DNA of 46,427 bases from Maribacter ulvicola (GCF_900155985.1 NZ_FTMA01000013.1:1-46427); one strand, 5' to 3'; positions 1 to 9,051 are shown, counted from the first letter of the stretch. The notes: generated by a model from the letters alone, not told the origin. Numbers and translations: made by a program.

Positions 1-384
1 AAGGGCGTAGCATCAGAAATGGACGCGGAGAAAGCCATCCGCTTAGGCTTGGACGGCATTATCGTATCCAACCATGGTGGCAGGCAGCTAGATGCTGGAG
101 AATCTACCATTAGGCCCTTGACCAGAATAGCAGAGAAATATGGAGATCAAATTAAGGTTATGATGGACAGTGGCCTACGTTCCGGTCCGGATATTGCCAG
201 GACAATGGCCTCTGGCGCGGAGTTCACCTTTTTAGGGCGTTCATTTATGTACGGGGTGGCGGCATTGGGAAATAAAGGGGGAAACCACACCATTTCACTC
301 TTAAAGACAGAACTACAACAGGTAATGGAGCAAGTATGCTGTGAGCATATAGAAGATTTTCCAAATTTTTTAGTGAGATCTTAG
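1..384 (+). CDS. lldD: FMN-dependent alpha-hydroxy-acid (L-lactate) dehydrogenase, C-terminal part
   Basis: Partial: the reading frame is open from base 1, so the start lies upstream of the window. About 127 residues are visible, the last third of a roughly 380-residue family. The motif SNHGGRQLD carries the conserved His-Gly-Gly-Arg region around the active-site base. The segment MDSGLRSGPDIARTMASGA, followed by FLGRSFMYG, is the FMN-phosphate-binding end of the TIM barrel. Family members oxidise L-lactate or related 2-hydroxy acids to 2-oxo acids at the membrane or in the cytoplasm. The sequence cannot separate lactate from other 2-hydroxy acids. It is 401 bp from the next gene and probably a separate unit from the glycan locus, although lactate can be a product of deoxysugar (fucose) catabolism. 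Confidence 0.88.
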   Translation, partial: KGVASEMDAEKAIRLGLDGIIVSNHGGRQLDAGESTIRPLTRIAEKYGDQIKVMMDSGLRSGPDIARTMASGAEFTFLGRSFMYGVAALGNKGGNHTISLLKTELQQVMEQVCCEHIEDFPNFLVRS

Positions 385-668
385 TTGCTTTTAAACCATG
401 TTTTATAAGTCTTTAGTTGTTTAAATGAAATAAGGCATGATAGGTCTATAGTCAATGAGTGAAACTTTTGTATAAAAACCACTTTAAAGAAATACATACA
501 CTGTTATGTGATTTTGGTACTAGGAGGGTGAAGCTTTTGGTGAAACATTTAAGAATGTTGAAGCTGCTCTAAAGTTCTAATATTTTTATAACGAAATGGC
601 TATAGTTTGCAACGCTTGCATCAGTGAAAAGATAGGTAATTTAGTTTACAAATCACACATAACTTATA

Positions 669-695
669 TTGCAAAAAAAGTATCATATTTTGCAA
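669..695. promoter_or_regulatory. Perfect inverted repeat, possible operator
   Basis: TTGCAAAA (669-676) and TTTTGCAA (688-695) are perfect 8-bp inverted arms around an 11-nt spacer, 91 bp before the GH29 start codon and just upstream of the candidate promoter. The symmetry suits a dimeric regulator. The regulator is unknown, and AT-rich arms can arise by chance. Confidence 0.35.
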
Positions 696-707
696 ATTAA
701 GGGTAGG

Positions 708-735
708 TTTTGTGCGCACTAAAAATTTAGATTTG
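708..735 (+). promoter_or_regulatory. Candidate Bacteroidota-type promoter for GH29
   Basis: TAGATTTG (728-735) fits the Bacteroidota -7 consensus TAnnTTTG exactly. An upstream TTTTG (708-712) could act as the -33 element, but the spacer of 15 nt is shorter than usual. It would place transcription start roughly 40 nt before the GH29 ATG. Confidence 0.4.
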
Positions 736-785
736 AATGCTTTCAATTCAACTTAAAGACAAAACAACTATCAAAAAATAATGTA

Positions 786-3050
786 ATGACTAAACCAATA
801 GTAAAATCGTTAAAATTAATTACATCCTTAATTGTAATACTCCTATTAGTTGCTTCGTGCAATAAAAAATCGAAATCTATTTTAAGGCTTAAAACAAATA
901 GTACTCTTGAAATTGACGAAGATGATTCAAGAGATTCGGTACTTTTAAAAGCAACTCACGTCGTTCCTACAGAAAATCAAATGACAGCTTTAGAAGATGA
1001 GTTTATTGCGTTTGTTCATTTTGGTCCAAACACATTTACAGAATTGGAATGGGGAAATGGCATGGAAGATCCAGCTGTTTTTAAGCTTGAAAATTTAGAT
1101 ACGGACCAATGGTGTAGATCAATGAAAGAAGCTGGTATGAAAAAAGTTATCATTACAGCTAAACATCATGACGGTTTTGTATTGTGGCAAAGTAGATATA
1201 CCAAACATGGTATAATGTCTTCACCTTTTAAAAATGGAGAAGGTGACGTGCTAAAAGAGTTGTCTCTTTCATGTAAAAAATATGGTATTAAATTAGGTGT
1301 TTATTTATCGCCTGCTGATTTATATCAAATTGAGAATGAGAAGGGTCTGTACGGTAATTTAAGTGAATATAGCATGCGAACTATACCAAGACCGGTAGAA
1401 GGTAGACCGTTTAAGAATAAAACTACTTTTGAATTTAAGGTAGATGATTATAATGAATATTTTTTAAATCAATTATTTGAATTGTTAACTGAATATGGTC
1501 CAATAGATGAAGTTTGGTTTGATGGTGCACACCCAAAAAGAAAAGGAGGGCAGCAATACAAATATAGAGATTGGAAGAAGCTAATAACAGCTTTAGCTCC
1601 TAATGCGGTTATATTTGGTAAGGAAGGTATTCGTTGGTGTGGAAATGAAGGTGGGGCAACAAGAGATACTGAGTGGAATGTTGTTCCCTATAAAGAAGAT
1701 CCTAGAACTTTGAATTTATATGCAGATATAACTGCAGAAGATGTGGGTAGCATAGATAAACTAATGAAAGGTAATTTTCTACATTACCAACCGGCCGAGA
1801 TTAATACTTCTATTCGTGAAGGATGGTTTTATAGAAACGATACAGAGCAAAAAGTTCGAAATGCAGACGATGTTTTTGATATTTACGAAAGGTCTGTGGG
1901 AGGTAATTCTATTTTTTTACTGAACATACCGCCAAATAGAGAAGGTAAGTTTTCAGAGCAAGAGGTAGCGGTTTTAAAAGAAACAGGTAAACGGATCAAT
2001 GAAACCTATGGAGCTAATTTAGTGATAGGTGCATCAGAATCTGAATTGTTGGATGATGATAAAGATACATATGTAGTATTGACAGATTCTAAATTAGAAC
2101 TTGAATTTGAGCTACCTAAAGAAACAAAGGTTAATAGGTTTGTTGTTCAAGAAGACATAAAAAGACATGGTGAACGTATAGCTAAACACGCATTAGATGC
2201 CTACGTAGATGGTAAATGGCAAGAGATGATTACGAGCACTAATATTGGTTATAAAAGAATTTTAAGGTTCCCTGAAATTACAACAAGCAAGCTTCGTTTA
2301 CGAATTTTGGAGTACCGTGATACACCTGTAATTCAACATGTTTCTGCACACTATTATAAGAGTAGACCACCTGTTTTAAAAATAGAGAGAGCTAAAGACG
2401 GTAAAGTTAGTATAGTTCCTGGAAAGACAGATTTTAGTTGGAATTTACATGGAGAGAACGCCTTTAAAAATTTAAATAATGGTATTAAAATAGTGTATAC
2501 TACAAATGGAAAAGAACCGAACAAAGATTCAGAAGAATATGTGAAGCCTTTTCAGTTTACAGATGGTGTAGTAAAGGCTGCGGCAATCCTAAATGGTGAG
2601 TTAGGTAGCGTATCGGATTATAAATTTGGTATACTTAAAAATACATGGAAAGTGCTTGATGTAGATAGTGAATTAAATGAACATAAACGTAGTTTATTGA
2701 TCGATGAGAACAATGACACTTTTTGGCAAACACAAACACATAAAAAAGAGGGGCATTTTGTTAGTATTGATTTTGGTGAATTACATGCAATTAATGCATT
2801 TAAGTATACACCGCCAACAAGTATTTCCAACGGGATGATTCAAAAAGGAACTATCTACAGTAGTAAGGATGGTTTAAAATGGGAGAAAATAGAAAATTTT
2901 GAGTTTGGGAATCTTATTAACGACCCTACACCAAGAATGCATGAATTTAAATCAACGGTTACAACTAGGTATGTGAAATTGGTAAGTAAAGAGATTGCAG
3001 GTTCAAACACAACTGCGGCTATAGCTGAATTAGATTTTTATAAGAATTAG
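786..3050 (+). CDS. GH29 alpha-L-fucosidase, lipoprotein, with C-terminal discoidin-like domains
   Basis: Lipoprotein: a hydrophobic stretch followed by lipobox VASC, Cys25. The GH29 barrel spans about residues 70-400, starting at FIAFVHFGPNTF, with KHHDGFVLW in the early barrel. The nucleophile is most likely Asp246 in VWFDGA. Glu288 in the GNEGG loop is the better acid/base candidate, with Glu296 as the alternative. The loop layout resembles GH29 subfamily B, which removes alpha-1,3/1,4-linked fucose. The C-terminal half appears to hold a beta-sandwich (~405-515), a chitobiase-C/Ig-like segment (~520-610) and an F5/8 type C-like module (~620-754), probably for carbohydrate binding. In an N-glycan setting it could remove core alpha-1,3-fucose, which blocks PNGase F-type enzymes. 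Family is firm; linkage is inference. A strong terminator follows, so it is probably monocistronic. Confidence 0.9.
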   Translation: MTKPIVKSLKLITSLIVILLLVASCNKKSKSILRLKTNSTLEIDEDDSRDSVLLKATHVVPTENQMTALEDEFIAFVHFGPNTFTELEWGNGMEDPAVFKLENLDTDQWCRSMKEAGMKKVIITAKHHDGFVLWQSRYTKHGIMSSPFKNGEGDVLKELSLSCKKYGIKLGVYLSPADLYQIENEKGLYGNLSEYSMRTIPRPVEGRPFKNKTTFEFKVDDYNEYFLNQLFELLTEYGPIDEVWFDGAHPKRKGGQQYKYRDWKKLITALAPNAVIFGKEGIRWCGNEGGATRDTEWNVVPYKEDPRTLNLYADITAEDVGSIDKLMKGNFLHYQPAEINTSIREGWFYRNDTEQKVRNADDVFDIYERSVGGNSIFLLNIPPNREGKFSEQEVAVLKETGKRINETYGANLVIGASESELLDDDKDTYVVLTDSKLELEFELPKETKVNRFVVQEDIKRHGERIAKHALDAYVDGKWQEMITSTNIGYKRILRFPEITTSKLRLRILEYRDTPVIQHVSAHYYKSRPPVLKIERAKDGKVSIVPGKTDFSWNLHGENAFKNLNNGIKIVYTTNGKEPNKDSEEYVKPFQFTDGVVKAAAILNGELGSVSDYKFGILKNTWKVLDVDSELNEHKRSLLIDENNDTFWQTQTHKKEGHFVSIDFGELHAINAFKYTPPTSISNGMIQKGTIYSSKDGLKWEKIENFEFGNLINDPTPRMHEFKSTVTTRYVKLVSKEIAGSNTTAAIAELDFYKN

Positions 3051-3073
3051 TTGTAATGTATTGAAACTTCTAA

Positions 3074-3114
3074 ATTGGGTTTGACCTTTATATTTAAGGT
3101 TGAATCCAATTTTT
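3074..3114 (+). terminator. Intrinsic terminator after GH29
   Basis: Two 15-nt arms (3074-3088 and 3096-3110) pair with only G-T or single mismatches around a 7-nt loop and are followed by TTTT. It separates the GH29 transcript from the LamG/SARP regulator gene. Confidence 0.75.
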
Positions 3115-3412
3115 AAATTGAAAATTGGCGTTGTAATAGCAAAGTTGCTTTTTTTTAATTTGTATTTATTTTGCAGGGTATTTTTACGGTATTTTTTAAA
3201 ATAATTCTCTTTTGTACCATATAATTTCGGTTTTGCAATATCTTTAGGAGCTAGTTATCGATAAAATAAATCAGTGATTTTTTAATGTCGATATATTACA
3301 CTTAAATTGCATGTATACTTCAATCTTATTTGTGTGATATGAAATAGTAGGTGTAGACGATTTTCTTAATAGAAGAAGTCTAAAACGGTTACAAGAAGAA
3401 TTAGAAAATAAA
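3115..3412. other. Leader region of LamG/SARP regulator gene
   Basis: About 300 bp of AT-rich sequence after the terminator. There is no credible ORF, no perfect -7 box and no strong repeat; it presumably holds the promoter of the downstream regulator. Confidence 0.5.
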
Positions 3413-5800
3413 ATGACTCATTGGCAATTATTAAAAAATGTAGAACATGTATTTATTAATGTTAAATGTAATCAGTTAGGCTTTAGGAGGGAATACCTTA
3501 AAAATATATGGTCATTTATTTTGACTTTCATATTCGGGTTTTGTGTATGTCAAGCTCAAAAAGATTATGGTTCTTTATCTAAAGAGGAGAAAAAGGAAAT
3601 TCGGTTACGTTCGCATTTATTAATTGATTTAAATTCTGTTTTACTTGATTCTTTACCAATTGCTCAGCGCATCTCCAATACCACTCCTTGGGCTATAATT
3701 CCCTCATCTAAAAAAAATAAAAACGTTCGTTTTTTACACGAATATTCAAAATATCAAAATAAGTTAATAGTTCTTGGAACTAGAAATATATTAGAAAATA
3801 TACCTAGTGAACTTTCGGTCGTTTGGGTTAATGATCGTGATGTAGAGACACTTAATATAGAGGAAGAGCAAACGCTAAGCGAAGTAGATTCTAATGGTGT
3901 TCAGGAATTATTGCGTGTATATGTTAAGAATAAAGATTCTTTGGGTATTGATAAATTGTTAAATGTATGGCTTAAAAAAGGTAAGACACCAAATTTTATT
4001 GAAACTGCTGGAGCAATAGGCCATATAAATAGTTTAGTTGATAGCCTAAATAGACAGCCTAAAATATATGGAGTTGTCCATAATGAATTAGGTGAGTTAC
4101 ATGGTGTTTCCTTTAAAGGATATTTGCAAAACCATGTGCAGGGAAATTTTAGTTTACCTATAGATGAATCACAAACGTTGCCGGCATTAATACCTTACAA
4201 GTCAGGGTATTATTTTTCTCCTGACATCATATATACCACGCCAGAAAATCGAAATAATCCTAAAGATTTCATGGCTTTTCCTTTAAATCCGGAATATGCT
4301 TTAACCCACGACTATGTTTTTGGAACCCAAATAAGAAATAAACTTGCTTTTGATTCTTCAAAACTTATTTCTAATAATGTAGTGGCAAAAAAAGATTCTG
4401 TATTTGGAGACGTCAGTTATTTTTCAAATGGAGCTTTTATTGATACCGGTATAACCAGTAAATCTGCCCTAAAGTCAAATTTTTCAATATGTGCATGGAT
4501 CAAGCCAACGCAATTAGACCCAAATAATAGCATACTTGGCAAAGGTGATAATTTTGTGTTTAAGTTACACCAGGGTTTTTTAACCTTTACAATGGCCGGA
4601 ATCAAAGATTATGTGTCAACTTCATCTCCAATACCTCTAAATGAATGGAGCCATATTGCATTGGTGTATTCTAAAATAGAGAGCATGCTATATTTCTATG
4701 TGAATGGAAAAAAAACAGATAGTATGAGATTAATTTCAAACTATAAAAATTCAGATTTTCATTTAATGATAGGAAGCAATTTATGGGAAGAGTTTTTTGT
4801 AGGTTACATGAAAGAGGTTAAAATATGGGAGCGAGAACTTAATGACAAAGAAGTAAAACAACAATTTATTGGTATACCAAAAGCGAGCAAAGATTTTTCA
4901 GCGTTAATGTGGTGGCTTATTGTAGTGTTTTTAATTGCTGCTGTATTCTTCATTTTTCTGTATAATTTCAAAAAAAACAAGGATAGTTTAATACCCCGGA
5001 AAAAACCTGTTAATACGTTAAATGTAGCTATACATAATGGGAGTTCAGATTCAGCGATTCTTTGTTTTGGTCCATTACGTATTATGGATAGTAAAGGTGT
5101 TGAAATAGCTAAAAAATTAACACCACTTCAGAAAAAAATGTTCATAATTGTTTTTTTACATAGCCAAAATGGACAAAAAGGAATTAGTACAAAGGAACTT
5201 ACTGGTATATTATGGCCGGGTAAAAGTATTGCACAGGCAAAAAACACAAGAAGTACCACCATTCAAAATCTAAGGTTAATATTAAGTAGCTGTAAAGGGG
5301 TAGAGTTGATTTTTAAGGATAAATGCTGGTTCATGGACGTTGGCGCAAATTGCTTTTCAAATTATGCCGTTTCTGAAGAGTATTTAACCATGTATAAGAA
5401 CGAAGAATATGATCATACAGATTTTGAAAAAGATCTTCCTAAATTACTTTCGATCATTAGCTCTGGTAGGTTGCTTGCAAATGAAAGTTACCCATGGTTG
5501 GATCCGTTTATAGAAAAATTTAGTAACCGTGTCGTTGAATTATGTATTCAAATTGGTGAAAAACTTGAAATAGAAAGTCAGAATGAATTAATATTTGATC
5601 TAGCCAATGTAATATGTATCTATGACGACCTTAACGAACACGCGCTAAAGATGAAGCTTAATGTGCTTATATATCAGGGGAAATTAAGTTTGGCTAATCA
5701 TGTGTACGATAATTTTGCAAAACTTTATGAGCAATTATATAAAGAGAAATATGAAGTGTCTTTTGAGAAAATAATTGTTCTAAAAGATTATCAATCTTAA
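3413..5800 (+). CDS. Membrane-spanning regulator: periplasmic LamG domain, TM helix, cytoplasmic SARP-like DNA-binding module
   Basis: 795 residues. An N-terminal hydrophobic segment (~35-48, ending near CQAQ) is a signal peptide or anchor behind an unusually long ~34-residue n-region; no other in-frame ATG fits. An uncharacterised region (~50-330) is followed by a LamG/ConA-like domain (~335-485; ICAWIKP, WSHIALVY, GYMKEVKIWERELND). One strong TM helix lies at ~499-521, followed by a basic stretch. The inside part looks like a winged helix of the OmpR/SARP kind (~549-650, with ELTGILWPGKS) and then a helical repeat region (~680-790, starting near YPWLDPFIEK) resembling the bacterial transcriptional activator domain of SARP regulators. 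I infer a one-component sensor that binds glycan outside and DNA inside. It lies between GH29 and PNGase, its likely targets. Domain types are moderately sure; function is inference. Confidence 0.72.
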   Translation: MTHWQLLKNVEHVFINVKCNQLGFRREYLKNIWSFILTFIFGFCVCQAQKDYGSLSKEEKKEIRLRSHLLIDLNSVLLDSLPIAQRISNTTPWAIIPSSKKNKNVRFLHEYSKYQNKLIVLGTRNILENIPSELSVVWVNDRDVETLNIEEEQTLSEVDSNGVQELLRVYVKNKDSLGIDKLLNVWLKKGKTPNFIETAGAIGHINSLVDSLNRQPKIYGVVHNELGELHGVSFKGYLQNHVQGNFSLPIDESQTLPALIPYKSGYYFSPDIIYTTPENRNNPKDFMAFPLNPEYALTHDYVFGTQIRNKLAFDSSKLISNNVVAKKDSVFGDVSYFSNGAFIDTGITSKSALKSNFSICAWIKPTQLDPNNSILGKGDNFVFKLHQGFLTFTMAGIKDYVSTSSPIPLNEWSHIALVYSKIESMLYFYVNGKKTDSMRLISNYKNSDFHLMIGSNLWEEFFVGYMKEVKIWERELNDKEVKQQFIGIPKASKDFSALMWWLIVVFLIAAVFFIFLYNFKKNKDSLIPRKKPVNTLNVAIHNGSSDSAILCFGPLRIMDSKGVEIAKKLTPLQKKMFIIVFLHSQNGQKGISTKELTGILWPGKSIAQAKNTRSTTIQNLRLILSSCKGVELIFKDKCWFMDVGANCFSNYAVSEEYLTMYKNEEYDHTDFEKDLPKLLSIISSGRLLANESYPWLDPFIEKFSNRVVELCIQIGEKLEIESQNELIFDLANVICIYDDLNEHALKMKLNVLIYQGKLSLANHVYDNFAKLYEQLYKEKYEVSFEKIIVLKDYQS

Positions 5801-6212
5801 TGAACTATATTTTTTTAGATAGCATGTTTTAAAAAGGTCTTAGAATTGATTTGCATACATTACAATAAATGTAATTATAGATTTGTATGTTATTTATTTA
5901 ATGCGGTGAAATACCATAAAGCCAACTGGTATATGGGTTATTTTTTACTAGGGAATTAATGATTCAGTATTACATTTAAAAAAGCTGTATACGCTCTTTT
6001 TATTATGAAGTAAACAATTTATAGAGTATTATGTTACAATACCTTAAAAGTATACCATTAAAATACTAGTAATAGCTAAGTGGCGTATTTATGCTATTGC
6101 CGGTATATTCAGCCTATAGTTTTATAATTTTAAACTTATGTAATTGGCAAGGACTGTGCCATCTATGGTTAAGCAATTTAAACTCTAAAAATATGACCAA
6201 ATAGAATTATAA
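5801..6212. other. Non-coding region between convergent genes
   Basis: About 410 bp between the regulator stop and the shared terminator. AT-rich, with no credible ORF or RNA gene on either strand. It is longer than needed for convergent 3' ends, but I see no structure in it. Confidence 0.5.
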
Positions 6213-6256
6213 AAAAAAGAGTGTTTAACAGTTTGTATGGTTAAACACTCTTTTTT
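6213..6256. terminator. Bidirectional intrinsic terminator
   Basis: Perfect 17-bp inverted repeat (6213-6229 and 6240-6256) with a 10-nt loop. A-run and T-run flanks make it functional on both strands. It lies 19 bp past the stop of the minus-strand PNGase gene and can also end the plus-strand regulator transcript. Confidence 0.88.
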
Positions 6257-6274
6257 AAATTTTTATTGAAGGTA

Positions 6275-8206
6275 TTATTTATTCTGTTTAGAAATACGTT
6301 GTTTTAGTTTAGATTCTCCGTTGACAAACAGTTCTATAACATATCTACCATCTTCAAATGAAGACATATCTATATCAAAGGTCTTATCTTTTACTTTTTT
6401 AAAGGGTATTGTTTTTTGCAAAGCACCATCTTTAAGTATTTGAATCTCTCCGTCTGAAAATTCCTCTAACTGTACCAGTAATTCTGTGTTTTTTCGAATT
6501 CTTCTTGGATATAGTTTTATAAGACTTTGTTCAACATTTCTATCTATTTTCGGATTTTCGTTTACGGTAAAATCAAACTGTTCTCCAATACCGCAATCAC
6601 TTTCAAAACGATGCAACACGCGACCATCAATATCGGATATTTGTAAATAACCGAACCCTTGTTTTGGGTTGAACCAAAACTCTAGTCCGTTGTTGGCCGT
6701 ATCGTCTAAGGTCATTCTATATCCGCCTAGATTCAAATTAAGTGTGTCTTTGTATAAGGTGTTTTTTAGCGTATTGGCTGGTGTTTTTTCATAGATTAAT
6801 TTATTATTGGTATCTATTATTCTTACCGTATTATCTTCAGGAGCGTTGTTAGATTGATAGGTAATGACCACTTTGTTGGGCATTTCGTTAGGCGATGTAA
6901 ATACGGAGGTTTTCGTATTATCTTGTGGCCATTGATCTACTTTGCCATTTGGTTTTTCTAGTTGTACGTTGAACTGATTTTCGCCAAAAGCATAATCGAT
7001 TGTTCCTGGAAGTACTATAATAGCCTCCTCATAAAATTCTAGTTCACCGGTCCATTCAAAGGTCTTTTCTTCAAACCCTTTAGTTTTGTAGGTAACGGTA
7101 AGAGAATTAAGTACATCACGACCTAAGTTTTTAATAATAATTTTAGGTTCCACATTGGCTGGGTTATATCTATTTAGTTCAGGAGCATTGTTGGGAACCA
7201 ATATTTGTTCTAGAGATACATCGTTTGCTTTAGCAGGTTGACCGTATTGAAATAAAATTGCACTTATACTTTCGTATGCTTGGATATTCTCTTCTGCAGT
7301 ATAAGGTTCCATTTCAAAGTCTATAGTGTGTGTGTCTTTGGTTATAGGAAAATCGATAACATCTGGCGCCTGTAAATCTCCCGGGCACCAATATGCTCTA
7401 TCAAAAATCCAAGTACCGCCCTGTGGGTATAGGTTGTTGTCTGCACATTCTTTCCACATATCTCTGTGGTCTATTACATTATCGTCAACAAGTACTTCTC
7501 TCCATCGACTACAAAATTCACTACAGCCTTTTGGTTTGTCCATTCCATGACCTGTATGTAGTATTCTTAATCTTCCAAATTCGCTACCTTTTTCTCTAGT
7601 AATTGTTTTTGGGGTAAGAGATGCTGAAATAGGCTTTTCTGGATTGCCATAACTGAAGCCGCCATCGTATAATTTTCTGTAGCTTAATTGTTCGGCTATT
7701 GGATCTCCCAGCTCTAAATCAAAACTGATATTAAGATCCCAGCCTACGTTGGCTCCTTCATAGCCGGTATGGTTATAGGTTATTTCAACACTGTCTCGTA
7801 AAATACTGGCTAAATCTGTAACGTCTATACGCCAGCGCCAGCGCCAATCTTTTTTAAAATTACTACCGTAAGGCGTAAGCATTTTACCAATTTCTAAATC
7901 TAGGGTGTCCCCTTTAGTGCCGCCTATACGACCAATTCTAATAGGATCCATGTAATCCCAATGGGCAATATCTATAGAATCTGGGTGACCTAGGCTCACC
8001 TCCATAAAAATACGTCTAATAGACTCTTCTTTATTTGGGAAAGTACCCCATGAAGAAAAGAGATTATTTCCCTTGCTAGGGTTACATATTATGGTAACGT
8101 TCTCATGGCTGGTAATAACTTTTGTTATCTTTTCTTTTGAAGGATCCTGACAGCCGATCAGTAAAATCAGGGAAAGAAAGAATAGTGTAGTGTAAATTGG
8201 TTTCAT
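6275..8206 (-). CDS. PNGase F-like peptide-N-glycosidase (lipoprotein) with extended C-terminus
   Basis: Hydrolyses the amide bond between Asn and the first GlcNAc of N-glycans. Lipobox LLIGC, Cys19. The first ~350 residues match the two jelly-roll domains of PNGase F: HWDYMD with Asp84, IRIGRIGG, then GHGMDKPKGCSEFCSR with Glu230, and DRAYWCPGD. Asp84 and Glu230 are 146 residues apart, the same spacing as catalytic Asp60 and Glu206 of the Elizabethkingia enzyme (mature numbering, from memory), which supports the assignment. Family enzymes have ~314 mature residues; this one has 643. The extra part looks like beta-sandwich repeats. The last ~90 residues (LYPRRIRKNTELLV, then FEDGRYVIELFVNG) resemble a degenerate T9SS type A sorting domain, odd alongside a lipobox. 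It is transcribed in the same direction as the ECF sigma gene, 251 bp apart. Confidence 0.85.
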   Translation of the reverse strand: MKPIYTTLFFLSLILLIGCQDPSKEKITKVITSHENVTIICNPSKGNNLFSSWGTFPNKEESIRRIFMEVSLGHPDSIDIAHWDYMDPIRIGRIGGTKGDTLDLEIGKMLTPYGSNFKKDWRWRWRIDVTDLASILRDSVEITYNHTGYEGANVGWDLNISFDLELGDPIAEQLSYRKLYDGGFSYGNPEKPISASLTPKTITREKGSEFGRLRILHTGHGMDKPKGCSEFCSRWREVLVDDNVIDHRDMWKECADNNLYPQGGTWIFDRAYWCPGDLQAPDVIDFPITKDTHTIDFEMEPYTAEENIQAYESISAILFQYGQPAKANDVSLEQILVPNNAPELNRYNPANVEPKIIIKNLGRDVLNSLTVTYKTKGFEEKTFEWTGELEFYEEAIIVLPGTIDYAFGENQFNVQLEKPNGKVDQWPQDNTKTSVFTSPNEMPNKVVITYQSNNAPEDNTVRIIDTNNKLIYEKTPANTLKNTLYKDTLNLNLGGYRMTLDDTANNGLEFWFNPKQGFGYLQISDIDGRVLHRFESDCGIGEQFDFTVNENPKIDRNVEQSLIKLYPRRIRKNTELLVQLEEFSDGEIQILKDGALQKTIPFKKVKDKTFDIDMSSFEDGRYVIELFVNGESKLKQRISKQNK

Positions 8207-8235
8207 TAATTTTTTTGGATTTAATTTAGAATTCA

Positions 8236-8285
8236 GGTTGAATTGATCGCTATGGAAATAATTTAGCGATGCTCGAAATTGAACC
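8236..8285 (-). promoter_or_regulatory. Nested inverted repeat in PNGase 5' leader
   Basis: An inner perfect stem (8246-8252 with 8264-8270) sits inside an outer 9-bp stem with one mismatch (8236-8244 with 8277-8285), 29 nt upstream of the PNGase start codon. There is no T-run in the minus direction, so it is more likely a leader hairpin or operator than a terminator. Confidence 0.4.
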
Positions 8286-8457
8286 GACTAAAATAAATAC
8301 ATCGTAATTGATGCGATATTAAGATTATGTTAAAATAAAGCCAAGGTGATGATTATTTAAGAAGCGTGGTTTAAATAATAATGATGATATGCATGCGCAA
8401 TTGGAAAGCGATAAAATTCACTGCTAATTGATTATCAAATGTTCTAAAGCGTATTTT

Positions 8458-9051
8458 TTACTCCTTGTTTCGTTGTATTGAAATATTATACATGATAAAT
8501 AAAATAGGCTCAACCTTGTGTTCAAGCTTTTTTCGTAAAATTTTAAAAGCTTTGCTCATTTGGTTTTCTACTGTTTTTATAGAAACGTTCATAAAGCTAG
8601 CGATCTCTACATTGGTAAGTCCTTCTTTTTTACTTAAGATGAAGGTTTCTTTACATTTTGGGGGAAGTTTTTGAATTTCGGTTTTAATAATGCGAATTTG
8701 CTTTTCAAGCAATTCCTCATCTTCATCTATGGCCTGATAAAGATGATGCATATGCTTTTCCTCTATCGCTAACATTTTTTTATCGCTTCTTAATTGATTA
8801 AGGAATCCATTATATACAGATTTGTACAAGAAACTTTTTAAGGAGTCTATAGTTGTAAGTCTATCTCTGCGCTCCCATAATTTCAAAAACACATTTTGAA
8901 CAATGTCCTTTGCTTTCTCATTATCATGAGTGAGACTATAAATATATATGCAAAGAGAGTGTTGGTAAGTATCCATTATAACCTCTAAGGCATTATGACT
9001 TCCCTGGCTCAATGCTATAATAAGCTCCTTTTCATTTGAAGACTGTGTCAA
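8458..9051 (-). CDS. ECF-type RNA polymerase sigma factor
   Basis: 197 residues, usual size for the family. Region 2 (~25-95) includes DIVQNVFLKLWERRDRL. Region 4 (~125-185) includes LPPKCKETFILSKKEGLT, then EIASFMNVSIKTVENQMSKA, a typical sigma-70 region 4 helix-turn-helix. It is FecI/ECF-like, as found beside FecR and SusC genes in Bacteroidota. It is divergent from fecR with a 110-bp shared spacer. Model from the family: glycan import through the STN-bearing SusC signals to FecR, which frees the sigma factor to transcribe susCD and partner genes. Whether it also reads PNGase is not visible. Start ATG at 9051. Confidence 0.9.
   Translation of the reverse strand: MTQSSNEKELIIALSQGSHNALEVIMDTYQHSLCIYIYSLTHDNEKAKDIVQNVFLKLWERRDRLTTIDSLKSFLYKSVYNGFLNQLRSDKKMLAIEEKHMHHLYQAIDEDEELLEKQIRIIKTEIQKLPPKCKETFILSKKEGLTNVEIASFMNVSIKTVENQMSKAFKILRKKLEHKVEPILFIMYNISIQRNKE

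Larger units (their letters stand above)
385..785. other. Intergenic region upstream of GH29 gene
   Basis: 401 bp, AT-rich, with no credible ORF. It holds a perfect 8-bp inverted repeat (669-695) and a flavobacterial-type -7 box (728-735), described separately. No clear intrinsic terminator for the upstream gene was seen. Confidence 0.6.
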
